From Druceiella hillmani (taxonomy: Eukaryota; Arthropoda; Insecta; Lepidoptera; Hepialidae), in contig JAYKKI010000005.1 of NCBI GenBank assembly GCA_039881145.1, positions 21,075,501-21,139,500 on the forward strand: a DNA stretch of 64,000 nt, in the 5' to 3' direction. Below are positions 59,254 to 64,000 of this stretch, piece after piece. The notes beneath the pieces are model-generated. The model was not told the DNA's origin and ran no database searches. It saw nothing but the letters and a program-made list of their open reading frames with translations. Within the stretch, counting starts at the first letter, position 1; each line of letters starts with the position of its first letter. The position numbers and the translations under genes were made by a program.

Positions 59254-60426
59254 TGAGGTGTGGTCGAAAAATAATGAGACTGGTATCTTTGAGAGCAATC
59301 TGACAATATTTTACACTTCCCTTTCTAGTAGCTCGTACTTTATTCCCTCCTAAATACGCTGGGTACAATTCAAACTGTTGCGATAACTACACAACCCGAT
59401 AGAGCACGCTAAGTGAAGTAGTGTTTATATAGCGCATTACGAAAAATGGAACAACTGTGTGCCTTTAAATTTTGTGAAATTGTAAATTTAGCTTGAAATG
59501 TTGCAATGAGTCTATGGGGAATATTCCTTACTAAGAGCTCAAGCTAGTCGTATAGCATTTTTCGTGGACAGAGAAGCAGTAGAAGACAAACTTTGCCCAG
59601 ATGTTCCGCATTGAAAACTGATGAAAATGTGGTTCTAGTTAGGGCAAAATTGAGGTCGAGGAATTAGTTTTAAATTGTATTATTCTTCATTAGATTTTGA
59701 TTCAAGATTTGGGCATGAAAAACACGTATGCCATGATGCTGCAAAAAATTACCGAACAGAAAGATAATGGAAGAATCTTTTCGATAGAATCGAAAAAGAC
59801 CCAGATTTTTTCAGTTGGTGTAATCACTGCTGATAAATCATGAATTTTTGCATATAATCCAGAAACAAATTGTCAAAGTGGAGAGTACCACACTGACAAA
59901 TCTCCTCTACCGAAAAAAGCTCGGACGAGCGAATCATAAACAAAGTCGATGCTCATTTGCTTTTTTGGCAGTAGGAGAACCGTTCACAAAGAATTTGTGC
60001 CTCCAGGATAAACTGTCAACCAAATTTGTTACATTGAAAACCATCGGAGGCTCAAAAAAAGTTACTTTATGTCAGATTAGACTTTGCAGACAATTGGATG
60101 ATTTACTATGACACAGTCTACTTCTCAAGGCCATATCCATCAAGATTTTGTTGAAAAAATAGATTCTTGTGGTTCTCCACCTCCCCCACTCACCCTATTT
60201 CAAGTTTAAAAATCACTTTAAAGATGACATTTTGGTACTTTGGATAGCATCTAAAAGAGTGTGTGAGCTGAAGACAATTTCAGTTGGAGATTTTCAATGC
60301 TGCTGTGAGGACTGGAAATAACGCCTTTCCCGACATATAGCTGTCTAAGGGAACTACACTGAAGGGGATGTTGAAAATAAAATGTTGCAAAAACAATTGG
60401 CCTCATTACTCTTCTGCCACACCACA
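59254..60426 (+). mobile_element. Complete but dead mariner element with both terminal repeats
   Basis: The ends are inverted repeats: 59254 starts TGAGGTGTGGTCGAAAAATA and the other end, on the minus strand, starts TGTGGTGTGGCAGAAGAGTA; 21 of 27 positions match and a TA dinucleotide flanks each end. Total length is 1,173 bases. Inside, plus-strand frames carry MEQLCAFKFCEIVNLA (start ATG at about 59,446), VDREAVEDKLCPDV, FGHEKHVCHDAAKN and IFAYNPETNCQS, HKEFVPPG, PFPTYSCLREL-like pieces in the order of a mariner transposase. Numerous stops and frameshifts, so it cannot encode an active enzyme. Confidence 0.75.
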
Positions 60427-62785
60427 TATACATTAATATAACATTAAATCAATACTATGTAATTATTGAAGCAACTTTAAATTACATTGGAAAATGGTTT
60501 TTATTTGAATAGGATCTTTTTTCATAAAACGTAACACGTTATATATTGTTACAGAATGAATTGGAAAAAACATACCACCATTGAATAATCAGGACCTGGC
60601 TCAATACTTTTATATTTGTCACCATAATTTTATATGGAAAATTTTGATGGGTATAGATTATATATTCTAGTTAGTGTATAGATATGATATGTTTATATGA
60701 TACTTATAATAAGAGTTGAACCAGTACTTCAAACTTATAATATTAGTCACATAAATTTTTAGAAATTTTTCTTCAGTACAAAAATCATAAAAGAGGGAGA
60801 TATGATAATAATAAATTCATTACTTTTTGAATAATAGTATTTTTTAGATAAAAAAAAACACTATGACTTCACTATAAATTAGTGATTCATATCGAAATCA
60901 ACTGTCACATATTTCCTTCTTTCAGTTAATTGTTAACTCAAGAACAATTTGAGAGACTGCATTACCATAGATTACAACAAGTTATTTGTTAATTATGATT
61001 ATCACGGAAATATATTATACTCAATACATGACAATAATTTTCTTATGTGTTCATTATTTATGTCAAGAATATTTCAAAGCAATTTATTTTCCTTATCACT
61101 AAATCAAAGTTACAGATTGGAAAAGGAATAATTGGATGGAGGAACTCAAGTTCAAGAAGTCTAACAAACTGTACATTCGCAGTATTGTGCTTATTGCTGG
61201 ATTTGTCTTACTTGATGTTATAACCTAGTAAACAAATAAAAGTATTTTTAAACATAACGAATAATGTTGCCAGATTCAACTTAAAAAAATAGGGATTAGT
61301 GGCTAAATAGTTGATACAAAGGACTAAATGTCAGAGCATGAAAGAGCACAATTCAATGTTTAACATCCCGGTAAGTTTCACAAAATAATTTCATGTCCTT
61401 AACAAACATTATTAAGTTCAATATGTGCTAAATTTTGAATTGCTAGAGGTGTTGGAATAACAGGATACTTGTCCGTCCCGTGTAGGGCTTATGTGGAATG
61501 AGTCATGACACTCCTATAAAATCGGGATGTCGAGCAATACTAGTCGCAAATGACATCGAAATATCTTGAATTATACTGCCCAGGGCATAAAAATTACAAT
61601 TCAGGAAAGAATTTTCACAAGATAATAAGAAATATAGGTCCAAAATCACAATAATATAAAAATTAGCTATGAAATTAAATTACATCAAAAATGTCACCAT
61701 TATAATTCAATATGTAGACTAGTCATACAAGCAACCTGTGTAATAATTTCTTGGGCTACATATTTCAAATTATCTATAAACAGTTTTCAGTCTGCAATAC
61801 AAAAATTATGACATGGTTAAACTCCACAGCTCATTTATAGTGTGTTAGTATGTCTTAAATTACATTGTTACCATAATTAGAATGTATCTATATATAATTA
61901 TCATAGATATTCTTATTTTCATACAACATATTCATCAAGGCAATTTGATTTTTAAACGATAATTGACTAATATAATGATCTCAAAAATCTCTTTAAGTCT
62001 ATAATGTGAAATACATAGAAAAGGAAATTTGAATCTGAAGTTCAAAACCAGGTTATATAATTAAGATATTAAGTAACATTATGCCAATTTTACAAATAAA
62101 TATTATATTTCTTAGGTAATTTTAGTACTATTAATCTATATATTTGATCTAGCAATGGTATAACATCATTTTACAAGATAAGATTAAAATTTTTTTTCGA
62201 TACACACAAAAAGGCAATGTTAAAAACAACAGTTTCCACTATGTATTGTTCAACCCAAACAAACTATGACATAAAAGAAAACATATAAAACATAAAACCC
62301 TCAACAAAACCTGGCTAAGGATGGTTATTTAATTTTATGGCACTGGAGTACATATATTGTAGTGTTAGTAGACATACAGGTATATTTCAAACCAAAGCTA
62401 TTAACCAATGACATCAAACATAAAAGACATACCACCCCAAAAAAAAGTTTAATTGAATGATTATATCCACATCCTCAAAAATGAGAGTTTTTATGAATAA
62501 TTATTGTAGATAAGAATTGAATTAATTGATAACTCATTTGAAAAAGGATTTTTATGTAATTATATTTATTATAATTTGTAAACACTTCACTATGGCAAGA
62601 TTTACATTATTCACGTTAAAAGAATTTCCATCACATTATATACAAAACTTTACTCACATAACATACTTCTTAAAATGGCCTATGATAATATTCAGAACAG
62701 AGGTATAGTCCAATAAAATATGCAAATATATAAAAGCAAAAGCTAGTATGTTTCTTAACAATCCGAGCATATGATAATTAATATA
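60427..62785. other. AT-rich JNK intron or flank, no feature recognised
   Basis: No coding or repeat feature that I can support. It separates the mariner from the DD41D element. Confidence 0.45.
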
Positions 62786-64000
62786 CAGTGGCAGATTTCA
62801 ATGTTTGAAAAATTGTAAAAAAAAAACTACACCTCTAATACAAAGTAGGTTTATTTTAACTTTATAACAACAAATGCGGATTTCATTTTTTAAAAACAAC
62901 GTGTTCCAAATGGCGGCCATCGAGTCTGACACACTCTTCGAGTCTAGCACCCATGTTTCCAAAAACGCGTTTGCAGAGCGTCTGGGGTATCCTACTGACT
63001 TCGGTTCGAATATTTTCTTTAAATTGTGTCGCAGTGCTCGGATTTGTTTTGTAAACAACGGATTTTAAGTATCCCCATAAGAAAAAGTCACATGGGCTTA
63101 AATCGGGTGACCTAGGTGGCCACGGTACGGTACCGTTTCGGGATATGTTTTTTTCTGGAAATAACTGCCGCACTGCATTCATGGACACATCAGCAGTGTG
63201 AGCTGTGGCCCCGTCCTGCTGGAACCATGTGTTTTGGTTGAAGGATGGACTATTCTGTAGTTCTACTCTGAAAAAGTCATTTAACATCTGGGCATATCTC
63301 TCCGAATACACAGTTACAGTTTGGCCACGTTGATTTTCAAAGAAATAAGGCCCTATGATTGCAGACATGGCACACCAGACTGTTACTTTAGGCATATGTA
63401 AAGGCTCTTGATGCATTTGTCTTGGGTTGTGGACATCCCAGTAACGAAAGTTCTGCTTATTCACATATCCTCCAATGTGAAAATGAGCTTCGTCACTAAA
63501 GAATATGTTGCCCATCCGGGTAGCAGTACGAAATCTCAACAACATCACCTCCGCGTATGTTTTTCTTAACTCAAAGTCAGAATCGTGTAAATCTTGAACA
63601 ATTTAAATTTTATATGGATGGAACTTGAGCTTTTTTCGCATTATTACCTGTAAAGTTGATTTCGGAATTCCCAATATCGATGAACGTGTACGCAGTGATA
63701 AACGGGGATTTTCAACGACAGAAACCATAATACGCTCGACATTTTCATCCGTGGCTACCAATGGTGTAGGTCCTGGCCTGGGCCTATTTAATGTCGATCC
63801 TGTAGCTCTGAACCTTGCTACCCATGACTGAATGAGGTTGATCGATGGTCCATCACGTAATCGATGAATGCTGTAACGATTATTAAATAGACGGCGTGCT
63901 ACAGACAGCGAAAATCCACTCGAAATGTACGGCTCGACGGCAAAAGCGCGGTGCTCTCCCCTCCACTGTTCCATGGCTACTAATACATCCGCACCGCTTG
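62786..64000 (-). mobile_element. DD41D Tc1/mariner element, left end inside window, right end beyond it
   Basis: The left end begins CAGTGGCAGATTTCAATG at 62786 after a TA (62784-62785), the usual target of this superfamily. The only gene is the transposase on the minus strand. The other terminal repeat must lie past 64,000, so the boundary is inferred from the TA and from the CAGT start. Confidence 0.6.
62883..63974 (-). pseudogene. DD41D transposase gene, single in-frame stop
   Basis: Reads from ATG at 63974 to TGA near 62883, about 363 codons, in one frame. The only break is a TAA at 63605-63603 between HPYKI and IVQDLHDSDF. The N-terminal part has two helix-turn-helix regions (SIHRLRDGPSINLIQSWVAR; then TRSSILGIPKSTLQVIMRKK) and a GRPR-like RPRPGPTP linker. 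The catalytic domain carries FFSDEAHFHI (first Asp, 63494-63492), FQQDGATAHTA (second, 63215-63213) and LSPCDFFLWGYLK (third, 63089-63087), with 41 residues between the last two, hence DD41D. The stop is one base from CAA, so it is either a recent mutation or a sequencing error. Frame may extend upstream of the ATG to the window edge. Confidence 0.85.

Noticed and set aside
60575..60640. Minus-strand frame GDKYKSIEPGPDYSMVV next to a GTATGT donor, resembling the JNK N-terminal exon (RY.NL.PIGSGAQGIVC).
   Set aside because: The glycine-rich loop is absent, the length is off by one residue, and a cut at the GTATGT would leave the wrong phase for the exon at 58641. Probably coincidence.
62874..63831. 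Plus-strand frames over the DD41D element.
   Set aside because: Antisense shadows of the transposase.

Overview
The window is nuclear DNA of an AT-rich, intron-bearing animal, almost certainly an insect. The protein-coding genes are metazoan and read closest to insect orthologues. The rest is dominated by decayed insect-type transposable elements: mariner, DD41D Tc1/mariner, PIF/Harbinger, hAT, Ty3/Gypsy, Jockey-like and RTE-like non-LTR elements, and a Penelope-like element. No rRNA, tRNA or CRISPR array was recognised. I cannot fix the insect order from the sequence alone.

Layout. Positions 1-26,300 hold no host gene I can support. They are a graveyard of TE fragments (non-LTR at 0.7-4.2 kb; PIF/Harbinger at 6.5-9 and 10.9-11.5 kb; Gypsy at 6.1-6.3 and 12.5-14 kb; hAT at 15-16.3 kb; a THAP fragment at 18 kb; a mariner at 22.5-23.6 kb), with tandem repeats (83 bp at 5.4 kb, 114 bp at 18.5-19.1 kb, ~135 bp at 20.3 kb) and long hairpins. 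Next come two complete head-to-head genes. The five-exon mitochondrial 3-hydroxyacyl-CoA dehydrogenase gene (HADH, 28,503 to 26,353, minus) enters fatty-acid beta-oxidation. The intronless TAF9 gene (30,597-31,319, plus) encodes a histone-fold subunit of TFIID/SAGA. From 34 to 39 kb there are a Jockey-like remnant, two more non-LTR fragments and a diverged ~150-bp satellite. From 39 to 46.5 kb I see only AT-rich sequence with hairpins.

Positions 46,532-58,641 (minus) carry seven coding exons of JNK (Drosophila basket), a stress-activated MAP kinase. The N-terminal exon(s) lie upstream and were not found in the window. The JNK introns are full of insertions: a decayed mariner, folded hairpins, and two closely similar copies of one repeat. 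Each copy carries a nearly complete type I hammerhead-ribozyme fold followed by a short ATG-initiated reading frame, the arrangement expected of the pseudo-LTR of a Penelope-like element. Upstream of the last JNK exon found are a complete but dead mariner with both terminal repeats (59,254-60,426) and, at the right edge, a DD41D transposase gene broken only by one in-frame stop (62,786 to the window end).

The three host genes are not functionally linked as far as the sequence shows. The most noteworthy signal is the pair of hammerhead-bearing repeats inside JNK. Second is the nearly intact DD41D transposon.
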